Counted from the stretch's first letter, positions 35,367-44,570 are shown. The stretch is 64,000 nt of DNA from Mangrovibacterium diazotrophicum (GCF_003610535.1 NZ_RAPN01000001.1:1847320-1911319), one strand, 5' to 3'. Numbers and translations are program-made. Notes: generated by a model from the letters alone, not told the origin.

Positions 35367-37167
35367 TGGTCAGTTTTTTGAAGTATTTTAAGATCTCGTT
35401 TGTTCGGGCAATATTTTCTTTATTCACCAAAATATAACCAAGCTGAAACTCGTATTTGCATTCGACCTCCGATTCGGAAAGACTACTCACCGAATAGGTC
35501 ACCGAAATATCATCCTTGGTAAAAGTCTTCTCAATCGGACTAAATGACTCTACCGGGTCACCGAGCTTTATCCGCAGCTTGACTTTTTTGTCGAGCGTGT
35601 TGCCCAGGTAGGTTCCAGGAGTCAACTTATCGCGGGGTTCGTTTTCAAGCAAGGGTGGCAAAAAGTCGACAAAGAGAAACAGGTTCTGATTATCTGTCAA
35701 AATCTTTCCGTTGACCGCCAAATTTCCGGAAATCTCTACCCCATTCTCCCCTTTTGGCTGAATCTTCAAATCCGAAATCCGCTGATTCCCGAATACATCT
35801 TCGTAATAATCTTCACCAATCGACCGCCGCTTGTCTTCGTTCTGGTTCAACATGACAGCTTTCAGAAAATTACCGGAAATACCGCCGTACCGGGCATTAA
35901 AAACGCCATTCATAGCTTTGTGTTCCGAATCCGCCGTCAAATCAATCTCATAGTTTAATAGGTTGTCGGCTGCCGGAGGAATGCCTGTATCGTAGAAGAA
36001 GCCGCCATCAGGATTGAAAATAAAGATGGAACGCCCCTGGATCGCCTGAATGGATTTCCCGGGAACATGCAGAGGGTCGGTCGGATCCAATAAAATCATT
36101 TGATCATCGATGTAAGCAACGCAGATAATGTGATTGGCAGAACCGATCGAAGGGAAGTTACAGTCGGCAATATTGTCGTGGGTTGACGCCATGGCAACCG
36201 TACTTTTGATGCCTTTGTATTTCAGAGCGTCTGACAACAGATTCGACAAATCCTTACAGTCTCCGTGCTTGTTCGTAAACACCTCGTTCACATCTGACGG
36301 GATAAAAGCGCCCATACCGATTTCAATAGCCACGTACTTGAAATTCGAGCGAATGTAATTGTAAAGCGTATCCATAATCGCCCTCTGGTCAGTAATGCCC
36401 TGCGTTAATTCATCAATTTTCGCCTTCACCTCCGGGCTTAGTCCCCTGGTGGATTCGAGCTTGCCCAGGTACCAGTCTTTCAGATACTGTTCCCCTTCCT
36501 TCGGGTAATTTGCAGGTACAACCAAAATCCGCATCAACGGCACCGACATGTTTTTGTAGATCCCAAGCAAAGTCAAGGCATCAGGTTGAATTTTTTGAGG
36601 AGCAACTTCAATTTTCCATCGCATGTTCTGTTCCGATTGAATGGAATCCAACACCAGGTAGCTCAACGAATCCCGGCAAACAATATCATGTACCATTCGG
36701 AACGAATTCGGCACAATGACTTCATATTTGAGCGTGTCAATATTATCGTATGAAAAGAACTGCAAATTTGAAAAATACATCAACTCGGGGCATGAAACCG
36801 CGTAACAAATTTGTGCTTCCGTTCCGGGTGGAATCGCAATGGACTTCAGTTTTTTACTCGATACCACATCGGTATCAATCACGTTCTCCGCAATCACCGG
36901 GCTTTTCTCCTGCTTGTATCGTTTCCCCGATTTATACGACACTGTCAGACCGGACACTTTTTCAAGTTCCGAATCATAAATGATCGGGTACATGACCGGA
37001 ATGTCAGTCTGTTTGAGGAAAATGTTGATCTGCCGGGTGAAACTGGTGTCTTCCCTCACTTCAATCAGTTCCGAGTACGAACTTATCTGCATATTCTGAC
37101 CTGCAGCGGCCAACACACAGAAAAAGAAAGCGACCGGCAATGCTATTTTACGATAAGCGTTTTTCAC
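35335..37167 (-). CDS. Secreted DUF3857 transglutaminase-like protein
   Basis: The 610-residue protein has a signal peptide (LPVAFFFCVLAAAGQ), a DUF3857 domain (about 30-250) and a transglutaminase-like domain. The triad can be read: Cys in HGDCKDLSNLLSDALKYKG near residue 305, His in SANHIICVAYID near 345 and Asp in ILLDPTDP near 362. Proteins of this family are common in Bacteroidota, secreted, and of unknown substrate; peptide bond or cross-link chemistry is possible. It is the first gene of a two-gene unit with the degenerate relative at 33339-35366. Confidence 0.88.
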   Translation of the reverse strand: MKNAYRKIALPVAFFFCVLAAAGQNMQISSYSELIEVREDTSFTRQINIFLKQTDIPVMYPIIYDSELEKVSGLTVSYKSGKRYKQEKSPVIAENVIDTDVVSSKKLKSIAIPPGTEAQICYAVSCPELMYFSNLQFFSYDNIDTLKYEVIVPNSFRMVHDIVCRDSLSYLVLDSIQSEQNMRWKIEVAPQKIQPDALTLLGIYKNMSVPLMRILVVPANYPKEGEQYLKDWYLGKLESTRGLSPEVKAKIDELTQGITDQRAIMDTLYNYIRSNFKYVAIEIGMGAFIPSDVNEVFTNKHGDCKDLSNLLSDALKYKGIKSTVAMASTHDNIADCNFPSIGSANHIICVAYIDDQMILLDPTDPLHVPGKSIQAIQGRSIFIFNPDGGFFYDTGIPPAADNLLNYEIDLTADSEHKAMNGVFNARYGGISGNFLKAVMLNQNEDKRRSIGEDYYEDVFGNQRISDLKIQPKGENGVEISGNLAVNGKILTDNQNLFLFVDFLPPLLENEPRDKLTPGTYLGNTLDKKVKLRIKLGDPVESFSPIEKTFTKDDISVTYSVSSLSESEVECKYEFQLGYILVNKENIARTNEILKYFKKLTNDPILLKLKN

Positions 37168-37440
37168 AAGTAGTGCAAAGTTGGTTAAACTTGAATTCCA
37201 TGATCAACGCAAAGGGCTGGACAAAAATAAGTTTAAAGATGATCTCGAACACCGGCATCGGTTCGCCGGCATAGCAATCTCCTCATTCTGTTTTCTCTCA
37301 CCCGAACTGCATTTTGAGGTTAATTTACAAAACTTTGCAAAACATATTTATTAGCAAGCGTAATTTGTCTTCTTTCTAAACAAATTGGGTTGAGCTGCAT
37401 AAAGGCAAGGCTTTTGAACGATAAAAATGATGTTTTCAAC

Positions 37441-38346
37441 TCAAACATCCTTATCGATACGGAATGGTATTGCGTAATTATTCGGTTGGTTGCGATGCTG
37501 GCGAAAGCGCGAAAACTCGTACGAAAGTTGCACGCCAAAATAGAAAATCAGCGAAGAATAGTAAACCCACATCAGCAGTACGATGACGGAACTGGCTGCG
37601 CCGTAGACCGCCCCCAGATTACTGGAGCCAACCAAAATTCCGATTAAAATTTTCCCGAGTGTGAATAGTAGGGCTGTGAAACCGGCGCCAAACCAGGCGG
37701 CACTCCAATGCACCTCCACATCGGGTAAAAAACGAAAGATTAACGCGAATGCACTCATGATAATCCCCAGAGTCAACACATGATTCGTCAACCGGGCCAG
37801 AAACACGAAATTGGACGAAAAGTGGTTAGTCAGGAAATTACTGAGCACCGAAATACCGGCGTCGACAACCAGCGAAATGAGCAACACGAAACCAATACTC
37901 AAGATGACGCCGAAGGATGCCAGGCGATCCATGACCAGTTTCAGCAGGTTCATTTTGAAATTTGACTTCACTTTTACCCGCCAGATATAGTTGATCGAAT
38001 CCTGCATTACCGTAAACAAAGTGGTGGCAAAAACCAGGAACAGAATAATCCCGATAATAGAACCAATCCCGCTGTTTTCGGCAATTTTATAATTATCGAT
38101 GGCATCCTGCAGCAGGCTTGAACTCTCCGAACCAACCAGCACATTCAATTCGTCGAACAACTTTCCGCGAATCGTGCTTTGCCCGGCCAGATACCCGAAA
38201 ACCGAAATAATAATGATCAGGATTGGAGCTGTCGAGAAAATGGCAAAGTAAGCCGTTGTTCCGGCCAGCTGAATCGGACGATTATCCAGAAAATGTACGA
38301 TCGCCTTTCTAAAAATTTTCCAAATACTGTTTAACTTCTGCTTCAT
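37441..38346 (-). CDS. YihY/BrkB family membrane protein
   Basis: The 301-residue protein has six membrane helices and the YihY/BrkB signature (AGTTAYFAIFSTAPILIIII near residue 28, VYYSSLIFYFGVQLSYEFSR near 265). Members were once called ribonuclease BN; in fact they are integral membrane proteins of unknown transport function. The N-terminal Trp/Arg region and GAASSVIVLLMWVYYSS support the assignment. It starts 3 bases after the stop of the AI-2E gene on the same strand, so the two form one operon. Confidence 0.92.
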   Translation of the reverse strand: MKQKLNSIWKIFRKAIVHFLDNRPIQLAGTTAYFAIFSTAPILIIIISVFGYLAGQSTIRGKLFDELNVLVGSESSSLLQDAIDNYKIAENSGIGSIIGIILFLVFATTLFTVMQDSINYIWRVKVKSNFKMNLLKLVMDRLASFGVILSIGFVLLISLVVDAGISVLSNFLTNHFSSNFVFLARLTNHVLTLGIIMSAFALIFRFLPDVEVHWSAAWFGAGFTALLFTLGKILIGILVGSSNLGAVYGAASSVIVLLMWVYYSSLIFYFGVQLSYEFSRFRQHRNQPNNYAIPFRIDKDV

Positions 38347-38348
38347 GT

Positions 38349-39470
38349 TTAATCGTTAGCTCCTCCTTCTCCATTCTTTCGCTTCAACAAGTTACGCCAT
38401 TTATTAAACCGAATTTTATGATTCTCCACCCCGCGGTCGCTAATTAAATAGGCAAAAGGTTGAAGATCCTCAACATTGCGCATAATAATTTTCAGAATAG
38501 CCAGCAGCGGCACAACAATCAGCATTCCGGCGACACCCCAAATCAAGTTCCCGAGTAATAAGCTAAAAATGATGGCAAACGGATTGATCTTGATATTGCT
38601 CCCCACAATTCCTGGCGTGATCAGGTTGTTCTCAAGGAGCTGAACGATCCAGAAAAGCAGGAAGATTTGGACAATCATCTGAAATGGTTCCTGCTCGGTA
38701 AAAAACACGTACAAAACAGGAAGCAAGCCACCAACAAACGTACCGATATAGGGAATCAGGTTTAAGACCGCTGCACCGATTCCGAACAAAATGGCATGTG
38801 GTACCCCGATAATTACCAAACCAATGCTGTTCAATACCGCCAGTATCAAAATTACAATCAGCAAGCCACCCATATACCGCGTCGTTACGTGCGACACCTC
38901 GCGCATAATTTTAACTACTTTTGCCCGATCCTTACGCCGAACCAGGCGGATGATAAAATGAGCTGTTTTGGTGCGATAGAAAAGAAGAAAGAACGTATAA
39001 ACCGGCAGAATGAGCACCTGAAAAATGGTCGTTGTTGTCGCCGAGAAAAAAGTTCCCAACTTGGTTTCCCAAGATTTAAAAACATTCTCTGAAATCCGGT
39101 TGAAATAGCCATCCAGCGTATGAGAGTTTAGCCGAAGTCGTTCTTCCAAAATCGCAATCAGCGAATCGATCTTCGTATCAACCTGTGCTTTCATCTGCGA
39201 GAAATCAAAATTCAGATTCGATATCCGAATCGAGACTAACAGGATGATCGTACCAATGATAGCCAGAGCTAAAAGAATAATGAGGAAAATCGCCAAACCA
39301 CGTTGTACACCCCAATGCTCAATCTTTTCGACGACCGGATATAATAAATAAGCAAAAAACACACTCACCGCCAGAGGTATTAAAATATTCTTGGCGAGAA
39401 TGAGTCCTAAAATAACGATCGAACTGCAGAAAAGAAAAAGAGCAACTTGGGTGAGGCTTGGAGTTTTCAT
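38349..39470 (-). CDS. AI-2E family transporter
   Basis: The 373-residue protein has the seven-plus-helix topology and motifs of the AI-2E (PerM/TqsA) family: FFAYLLYPVVEKIEHWGVQR near residue 40, a long amphipathic region, VPHAILFGIGAAVLNLIPYIG near 222 and GGLLPVLYVFF. Family members export small molecules or, in some cases, act as Na+/H+ antiporters, so no substrate is assigned. It begins the two-gene operon with the YihY gene and is divergent from the OmpA-like gene across a 413-base gap. Confidence 0.92.
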   Translation of the reverse strand: MKTPSLTQVALFLFCSSIVILGLILAKNILIPLAVSVFFAYLLYPVVEKIEHWGVQRGLAIFLIILLALAIIGTIILLVSIRISNLNFDFSQMKAQVDTKIDSLIAILEERLRLNSHTLDGYFNRISENVFKSWETKLGTFFSATTTTIFQVLILPVYTFFLLFYRTKTAHFIIRLVRRKDRAKVVKIMREVSHVTTRYMGGLLIVILILAVLNSIGLVIIGVPHAILFGIGAAVLNLIPYIGTFVGGLLPVLYVFFTEQEPFQMIVQIFLLFWIVQLLENNLITPGIVGSNIKINPFAIIFSLLLGNLIWGVAGMLIVVPLLAILKIIMRNVEDLQPFAYLISDRGVENHKIRFNKWRNLLKRKNGEGGAND

Positions 39471-39883
39471 ATTTAAACAGGTATTATTTTACTATTCCTG
39501 AAAGAAAGAATTGTGCCAACAAGGCAAGGCAGCTCAAACCAAGGGTTCCGGGGCTTCACATATCATCTAATACAAACGAACAAGCCACAAAGTTGTGGAA
39601 ATTGTGGAAAGAATTTCACGCGAAACCACAGCTATCCTGCACTAGTCGCATTCACCAAATCTGCCCGCCCCCCAGCTTCATCCAAGCGCAATTGTGTAGA
39701 AATTGCATCAAACTGTGGAGGCTCCGAAGCATAAAACCGTTGCAGAAACAATTTACCACAAATGACACCAACACAAATTTAAGCACTGATCTACTGTTCA
39801 TTAGATACAGCAAAATTACATTTCCCAAAACAAATGGCACAGATATCGAACTAAAGGTAAGCGAAACACTAAATAGCAGTTCT
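39471..39883. other. Intergenic region between divergent AI-2E and OmpA genes
   Basis: About 413 bases hold the divergent promoters. A perfect palindrome CCACAA-AG-TTGTGG lies at 39585-39598 and is followed by a further half site (ATTGTGGAAAG), which looks like an operator. No clear TAnnTTTG element and no supported small gene are seen. An ORF reads through into the OmpA gene but lacks coding features here. Confidence 0.5.
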
Positions 39884-40573
39884 ATGAAAACGAAAACTTT
39901 TAAACCCCAACGGGTACTCTTTCTAAGCCTGATGATTGCAGGCTCTGTCGTCCTGAATTCGTGTAACAGCTCACGTACTTTGAAAGGTGGAGCAATTGGT
40001 GCCGGAGCCGGGGGAGCCATCGGGGGAATCATCGGATCGGGATCCGATCACACAGCAGAAGGAGCAATTATTGGGGCCGCGATCGGAGGAACAGCCGGCG
40101 CATTGATTGGACGATATATGGACAAACAGGCGGAAGAACTCGCCGCAGACCTGGAGGGCGCAACAGTTGAACGAGTTGGCGAAGGAATTAAAATCACATT
40201 CGACTCCGGTATTTTGTTCGGCTTCGACCAAAGCGCTTTGACACCCGAGGCCGAAGAAAATATTGCCGAGTTGGCCGAAACATTGCAAAAATATGATGAC
40301 ACTAATATCCTGATTGAAGGATACACTGATAACAAAGGATCAGAACAATATAACCTGGCACTTTCGGAAGCCCGCGCCGAATCGGTTGCCTTGCGGTTAA
40401 CCAATCTGAATGTGGCTTCATCCCGCCTGCAGTTAGAAGGTTACGGCGAAAGCATGCCGGTTGCTGACAACTCAACTGAAGCGGGTCGCCAGAAAAACCG
40501 AAGAGTGGAAGTTGCCATCATGGCCAATAAGAAACTTCAACGGGCAGCCGAACGCGGCGACCTGGACGTCTAA
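39884..40573 (+). CDS. OmpA family lipoprotein with glycine-zipper domain
   Basis: From the ATG at 39884 the protein has 229 residues and a lipoprotein signal ending MIAGSVVLNSC. Residues 28-70 form a glycine zipper (GAIGAGAGGAIGGIIG), and residues about 105-215 an OmpA C-terminal peptidoglycan-binding domain (FGFDQSALTPEAEENIAELA, IEGYTDNKGSEQYNLALSEA, GYGESMPVADN, GRQKNRRVEV). It anchors the outer membrane to the wall. An earlier in-frame start at 39458 would lack the signal and is rejected. It is the first of a run of five envelope or stress genes. Confidence 0.92.
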   Translation: MKTKTFKPQRVLFLSLMIAGSVVLNSCNSSRTLKGGAIGAGAGGAIGGIIGSGSDHTAEGAIIGAAIGGTAGALIGRYMDKQAEELAADLEGATVERVGEGIKITFDSGILFGFDQSALTPEAEENIAELAETLQKYDDTNILIEGYTDNKGSEQYNLALSEARAESVALRLTNLNVASSRLQLEGYGESMPVADNSTEAGRQKNRRVEVAIMANKKLQRAAERGDLDV

Positions 40574-40591
40574 TAAAATTGAACAAACAAC

Positions 40592-41245
40592 ATGAAAAAA
40601 ATTATTGTAGCGCTTACCGTTTTTACCGGACTGATGGCAGCAAAGCCAGCCGGAGCACAGGATTATACTGACAGAAAAAATTCGGCAATTGGATTGAAAG
40701 GTGGTTTAAATATGAGCAGTTTAACGATTGATGATAATTCCGACAAAAACCTGAAATTCGGATTTCATGTCGGAGCATTTGATAAGATCCCGCTCAGCGA
40801 TCGATTCGCTATTCAACCCGAATTACTGTATTCGGTGAAAGGGTTGAACTACTCCTACGACAACACCACCGGAGTTGATGGCGACAGCCAGTTTAAACTC
40901 CACTACATTGATTTACCCGTACTGCTGGTTTTCAATCTTGCCGAAGATTTCTCATTTCAGGTTGGCCCATACGTTGGCTACCTGGCCCATGCAAATGTGG
41001 ACACAGATGCAACTATTTTGAACAACTTCGGTATCAATGAGAACGAGGAGATTGACCGGGATAACTTTAACAAGTTTGATTACGGTCTGACCGCCGGGAT
41101 GACTTTCGACCTGGATCCGCTCCTGATCGGATTCGACTACAGCATGGGCTTCAACCCTGTTGCCCGCGATGATCAATCAGCAGAAATGCTGCTGGGAGAT
41201 GCCAAGAACAGAGTTATCCAAGTGTTTGCAGGCCTTAAATTTTAA
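40592..41245 (+). CDS. Outer membrane beta-barrel protein
   Basis: The 217-residue protein has a signal peptide (VFTGLMAAKPAGAQ) and alternating strands typical of the small Bacteroidota beta-barrel family (GLKGGLNMSSLTI, LQVGPYVGYLAHANV-type repeats, a closing strand VIQVFAGLKF ending in Phe). The C-terminal Phe fits outer membrane insertion. The gene is 18 bases after the OmpA-lipoprotein gene and clearly belongs to the same unit. It has no known substrate. Confidence 0.85.
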   Translation: MKKIIVALTVFTGLMAAKPAGAQDYTDRKNSAIGLKGGLNMSSLTIDDNSDKNLKFGFHVGAFDKIPLSDRFAIQPELLYSVKGLNYSYDNTTGVDGDSQFKLHYIDLPVLLVFNLAEDFSFQVGPYVGYLAHANVDTDATILNNFGINENEEIDRDNFNKFDYGLTAGMTFDLDPLLIGFDYSMGFNPVARDDQSAEMLLGDAKNRVIQVFAGLKF

Positions 41246-41257
41246 AACCAAATTACC

Positions 41258-41425
41258 ATGTTACGTTACGTTTTAATTTTCCTCGTTGTCGCCATTATTG
41301 CTGCAATTTTTGGATTTGGCGGAATTGCAGCCGGCGCTGCCGAAATAGCCAAAATTATTTTCTTCATTTTCATCGTGTTGCTTCTACTTTCGGTAATAGC
41401 AGGCGGTATAAGAGGTTTCCGATAG
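41258..41425 (+). CDS. DUF1328 family small membrane protein
   Basis: The 55-residue protein begins [17 protein letters not shown] and continues [19 protein letters not shown], which matches the UPF0391/DUF1328 family of tiny two-helix membrane proteins, many of them stress-inducible. The ATG at 41258 lies 12 bases after the beta-barrel stop codon. It is too short for simple ORF length filters and is easy to miss. Confidence 0.85.
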   Translation: MLRYVLIFLVVAIIAAIFGFGGIAAGAAEIAKIIFFIFIVLLLLSVIAGGIRGFR

Positions 41426-41473
41426 GAACTTGAAAACAGAACAACAGTTATTAATTTTTAAATTTCAAAAGCT

Positions 41474-41773
41474 ATGAACAAAACAGTGAATTTAGTAATC
41501 GGATTGGCTGCCGGCGCAGCAGCAGGTGTATTGACAGGAATTTTGGTTGCTCCTAACAAAGGAAGCAGAACACGCAAAAAACTAATGCGCAAAACACGCA
41601 AAATGACCAATGAGGTTTCAAAATCTATTCACAAAAAACTGGATGACTTGGAAGACCAGGTAAAACACGTGAAAGACAAAACAGAAGCTGAAATCAAAGC
41701 AAAAGCCGAGCAGGTGAAACAAACCATCAACAACAAGATAGACAAAGAAGCTCACAAAGTTTCGTCGAACTAA
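41474..41773 (+). CDS. YtxH domain protein
   Basis: The 99-residue protein begins with a glycine/alanine-rich membrane helix (LVIGLAAGAAAGVLTGILVA) followed by the YtxH hallmark PNKGSRTRKKL and a Lys/Glu-rich coiled coil. YtxH proteins are general stress proteins of unknown mechanism. It follows the DUF1328 gene by 48 bases and is the last of the envelope set before a structured RNA region. Confidence 0.85.
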   Translation: MNKTVNLVIGLAAGAAAGVLTGILVAPNKGSRTRKKLMRKTRKMTNEVSKSIHKKLDDLEDQVKHVKDKTEAEIKAKAEQVKQTINNKIDKEAHKVSSN

Positions 41774-41854
41774 TTGTTGCGGTCAAGCCTACTAGCCGGA
41801 AACGGTTAGACTAAACAAAAAATCAGAAACGACAACTAAAATGACAAGAGTCTC

Positions 41855-41979
41855 ATCTTCCGGTACAGGAGATAAATTGTAAAAAATTGTACTGGCGGTT
41901 TCACCTCCGCCAACGACAGGTATGACTGATTTGCAGCATACTGCAAAGAAGAAGGGCTCTGCAAAACAGGGCTCTTCTT
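41855..41979 (+). ncRNA. Candidate multi-hairpin RNA before the universal stress gene
   Basis: Four hairpins stand in a row between YtxH and the universal stress protein: ATCTTC/GGAGAT (41855-41873), TGGCGG/CCGCCA (41893-41912), TTTGCAG/CTGCAAA (41930-41947) and a 13-bp stem (41949-41979) that leads into T5. No protein coding is evident and no -7 element is clear upstream. It may be a small RNA, a structured 3' UTR of the YtxH message or a leader of the universal stress gene 42 bases downstream; sequence alone cannot tell. No known family is recognised. Confidence 0.5.
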
Positions 41980-41985
41980 CTTTTT
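41949..41985 (+). terminator. Intrinsic terminator with 13-bp stem
   Basis: AAGAAGGGCTCTG (41949-41961) pairs with CAGGGCTCTTCTT (41967-41979) with two G-U wobbles, then TTTTT. It would stop transcripts from the YtxH side before the universal stress gene. Confidence 0.85.
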
Positions 41986-42028
41986 ACCAAATAAGAAGAC
42001 AGAACAATAACAACTAAAAATAATTGCC

Positions 42029-42868
42029 ATGAAAAAGATATTAGTATTTGCCTATCCTTTCAATCAGATTGAACGGATTGTAGACTACTCTGTACGTTTT
42101 GCCCGCGACCTGGGCTTGCCACTCGAGTTTGTCCATGTGGTCGAAGAACCGGTTATTCCGGCTGATCCAATGACCAGTAATTTCAACACTGGAGGTATTA
42201 CAGCCGACACCGTCCCGAACGACTTTGTTGAAAATCGCTCGCGTGTGCTGCAGAAGGTACTCAGCATAAAAAATGCATCGATGGAAATCCCGGTTTCTTA
42301 TAGTTTCAAAGTTGTACCAGGCTCCGTACAAATTTTGGCAGCCGACATTTCATCGCGAAATGATATTGAGATGGTACTGGTTCCAAACCTGCCCGACCAG
42401 GATTCGAACCAACCGTCAATTGACCTGATTGAAGGCACCGATCATCCGGTGTACGCCTTCCCTCTTGAATCGGAATACCACCCGATCCGAAAAATTGTCT
42501 ACGCCTCCGACTACAACGAAAAAGATATGGAAGTCGTCAAACATCTTTCAAACATTGCCCGAAAAGTTGTTGCTTCAATTACTGTTTTCCATGTTAATAA
42601 AGATGACAAGTACGAAGCGCATTTGAAGAACGATGGTTTCAGGGAGCAGTTGGAACAAAATCCCGCCTTACGAGGGATAGAAGTTACCGAAACAAAATCA
42701 GAAAAGATTGTTCGCGGAATCAAAGATTTCAGTAAACGGAATTATGCCGACTTAGTCGTTCTGTTGAAAGAGAACAAAAACTTCATTCGCGAGTTTTTCG
42801 GGAAAAGCACAACCAAAGATTTAGTAAAAGACAGCCCAATACCTGTACTGATTTATCACGAAAGTTGA
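42029..42868 (+). CDS. Universal stress protein, tandem UspA domains
   Basis: The 279-residue protein has two UspA-like halves, MKKILVFAYPFNQIERIV and, near residue 150, IRKIVYASDYNEKDMEVV; the second ends SPIPVLIYHES. It is a relative of the protein at 257-1111 and likewise lacks a clear ATP-binding glycine signature. It is 42 bases downstream of the terminator of the structured RNA, and is itself closed by the terminator at 42887-42923. Placement beside OmpA, DUF1328 and YtxH genes suggests the same stress regulon (inference). Confidence 0.85.
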   Translation: MKKILVFAYPFNQIERIVDYSVRFARDLGLPLEFVHVVEEPVIPADPMTSNFNTGGITADTVPNDFVENRSRVLQKVLSIKNASMEIPVSYSFKVVPGSVQILAADISSRNDIEMVLVPNLPDQDSNQPSIDLIEGTDHPVYAFPLESEYHPIRKIVYASDYNEKDMEVVKHLSNIARKVVASITVFHVNKDDKYEAHLKNDGFREQLEQNPALRGIEVTETKSEKIVRGIKDFSKRNYADLVVLLKENKNFIREFFGKSTTKDLVKDSPIPVLIYHES

Positions 42869-42886
42869 TAAACGGAGACTCAAATG

Positions 42887-42923
42887 AAAGCTGGAGACAA
42901 CCCGATTGTCTTCAGCTTTTTTT
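42887..42923 (+). terminator. Terminator of the universal stress gene
   Basis: AAAGCTG (42887-42893) pairs with CAGCTTT (42913-42919), with an inner GACAA/TTGTC pair, followed by TTTTTTT. Confidence 0.8.
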
Positions 42924-42950
42924 ATCCCCAGGAACCAAACAAATTGATCC

Positions 42951-43745
42951 TTATTGTTTATCTCTGAAAAGATGACGAAGGTGATACAAACTCACTCCTA
43001 AAACTGTTAGAGCCAACAGTGTGACAAAAAGAAAGCGATCCACGCCGCCATAGTAGTCTGTAATACTACCGCCGGAGGTCGGATCTTCGCCGGAATAGTC
43101 TGAAATGAAAGAAGTTAAATTGCATGTAAAGTGGATTAAAATAGTAAACCACAGGTCTTTGGTGTTAACGTAAACCCAGCCCATCAATACCCCAACCGTA
43201 AAAGCAACCACGAACTGCGGAATATTCAGGTGAGCGATACCAAACAAGAGGCTCGACAAAAGGATTGCTTTCGTCGCCCCGTATTTTTTCAGCAAGCCAT
43301 CCAGAATGATACCCCTGAAAATCAACTCTTCAAAAATAGGAGCAGCAATAACAACTGTCAGAAAGCCAAACATGCCCTTCATTTCGCCCATCTCCTGCAA
43401 TACCTTTTTCAGAAAATCGGACATCGGGATGACGCTTAAAATCGGGCTGACGACGCCAATTAACAGCGCGATTGTTGCAATTACAACCGGAACAATTAAC
43501 CGATAATCCTTTGTTTCGAACGAAAAAGATCTGCTACCCGACTTTCTTGCGCGATAGAAAAAAGCCCAGGCTAGCGTCGCTCCGTTGATCAACAAATAGA
43601 TCAGAAAGAACTGAAGCTCTTTATCGATCAAACCATTCAAGGGTATAATAATCAATGTGGCCAGTAAAGTAAATAGGAAATACATGCCCAGAACTCCAAA
43701 GCTCTGTTTTACATCGGGATAGGCCTTCAAGCTCAAGTCTTCCAT
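42951..43745 (-). CDS. CPBP family intramembrane metalloprotease
   Basis: The 264-residue protein has about seven membrane helices. The CPBP/Abi signature is visible: EExxxR as FEELIFRGIILDG near residue 140, HLNIPQF near 172 and HFTCN near 207. Members are glutamate proteases related to Rce1 and process membrane proteins or peptides; substrates in Bacteroidota are mostly unknown. It is convergent with the universal stress gene and shares its terminator region. Confidence 0.9.
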   Translation of the reverse strand: MEDLSLKAYPDVKQSFGVLGMYFLFTLLATLIIIPLNGLIDKELQFFLIYLLINGATLAWAFFYRARKSGSRSFSFETKDYRLIVPVVIATIALLIGVVSPILSVIPMSDFLKKVLQEMGEMKGMFGFLTVVIAAPIFEELIFRGIILDGLLKKYGATKAILLSSLLFGIAHLNIPQFVVAFTVGVLMGWVYVNTKDLWFTILIHFTCNLTSFISDYSGEDPTSGGSITDYYGGVDRFLFVTLLALTVLGVSLYHLRHLFRDKQ

Positions 43746-43861
43746 GTTCGAGGATCATTAAAAGGTTAGGGTGCTTTTGAACTACCCTAATAAACAAAAT
43801 TATTCTTAATTATCCAAGTGGAAAATATGGCCTAACTCCGGAATTCAGGGAAGATGATCCA

Positions 43862-44551
43862 TTAACTGTTGCCGGACAACTCTATCGAAGCCAATAGCTT
43901 TAAATACTCGTTCCGGTGTAACCAATCGTTGTGAACGAGCTCCAGTTCAGAAACCGGGAAACAACCAAAATCAAAATTGCGATATTTCTCCAGCAGCGCT
44001 AGAAGAGCCTGTCTGTCTTGGAGTTTTTTTCGGAAACGAACAACTGTAGAATGGGCCGTTTGAACCGAGTAGCTACCGCTGATCGCATGTTCCAGTTTAT
44101 TCTCGTTCAACTTGTTTTGCAAATGGTATCGAATCGCAGCCAAGCACGGTTCGTTTTCAAATCCCTGAATCATCACCGCTCCTGGAGAAGCTGTGATTCC
44201 CCGAAAACAAATTTCAAAGGGTTCTATAGAAGACACAGACTCGCGGACCGTGCGAATGTATTCGTCCGTGTTGATCTGCGACAATTGGAACGCTTTATTG
44301 GGTAAAATCAACGAGGCCACCGACACGTGAATATCCGAATCAGGATAATAATATTGTTCGGGTTCAAGATGACGCAGCTCGGCCAAAAATGCTTCGATCC
44401 TGGCCCGAACTTCGGTTGGTGGCCGAAGTCGCAAAATCAGCCCCATCTCGTCAGGCACCCGGTTCATTCGGTCATCCAACTCTTCCTCGCCCGAAGCAAT
44501 CTTCGAAACGGCCCGATCGTAAAGCTGGTTGTAGTATTCCGAAAGCGTCAT
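43862..44551 (-). CDS. 2'-5' RNA ligase/2H phosphoesterase family protein
   Basis: The 229-residue protein has both HxS/T motifs of the 2H phosphoesterase superfamily, DIHVSVAS near residue 75 and AHSTVVRF near 168. Members cut or join 2',5' phosphodiester links or hydrolyse cyclic phosphates in RNA; the substrate is not known here. It ends about 115 bases before the CPBP gene starts and sits 19 bases downstream of the FAH-family gene on the same strand, which suggests co-transcription. Confidence 0.8.
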   Translation of the reverse strand: MTLSEYYNQLYDRAVSKIASGEEELDDRMNRVPDEMGLILRLRPPTEVRARIEAFLAELRHLEPEQYYYPDSDIHVSVASLILPNKAFQLSQINTDEYIRTVRESVSSIEPFEICFRGITASPGAVMIQGFENEPCLAAIRYHLQNKLNENKLEHAISGSYSVQTAHSTVVRFRKKLQDRQALLALLEKYRNFDFGCFPVSELELVHNDWLHRNEYLKLLASIELSGNS

Positions 44552-44570
44552 CTTTGACCTTAGAGTGAAA

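Noticed and set aside
39458-39883. Longer OmpA-like gene starting at 39458
   Set aside because: The 5' part overlaps the divergent promoter region, has low-complexity composition, and would put the lipoprotein signal in the middle of the protein.
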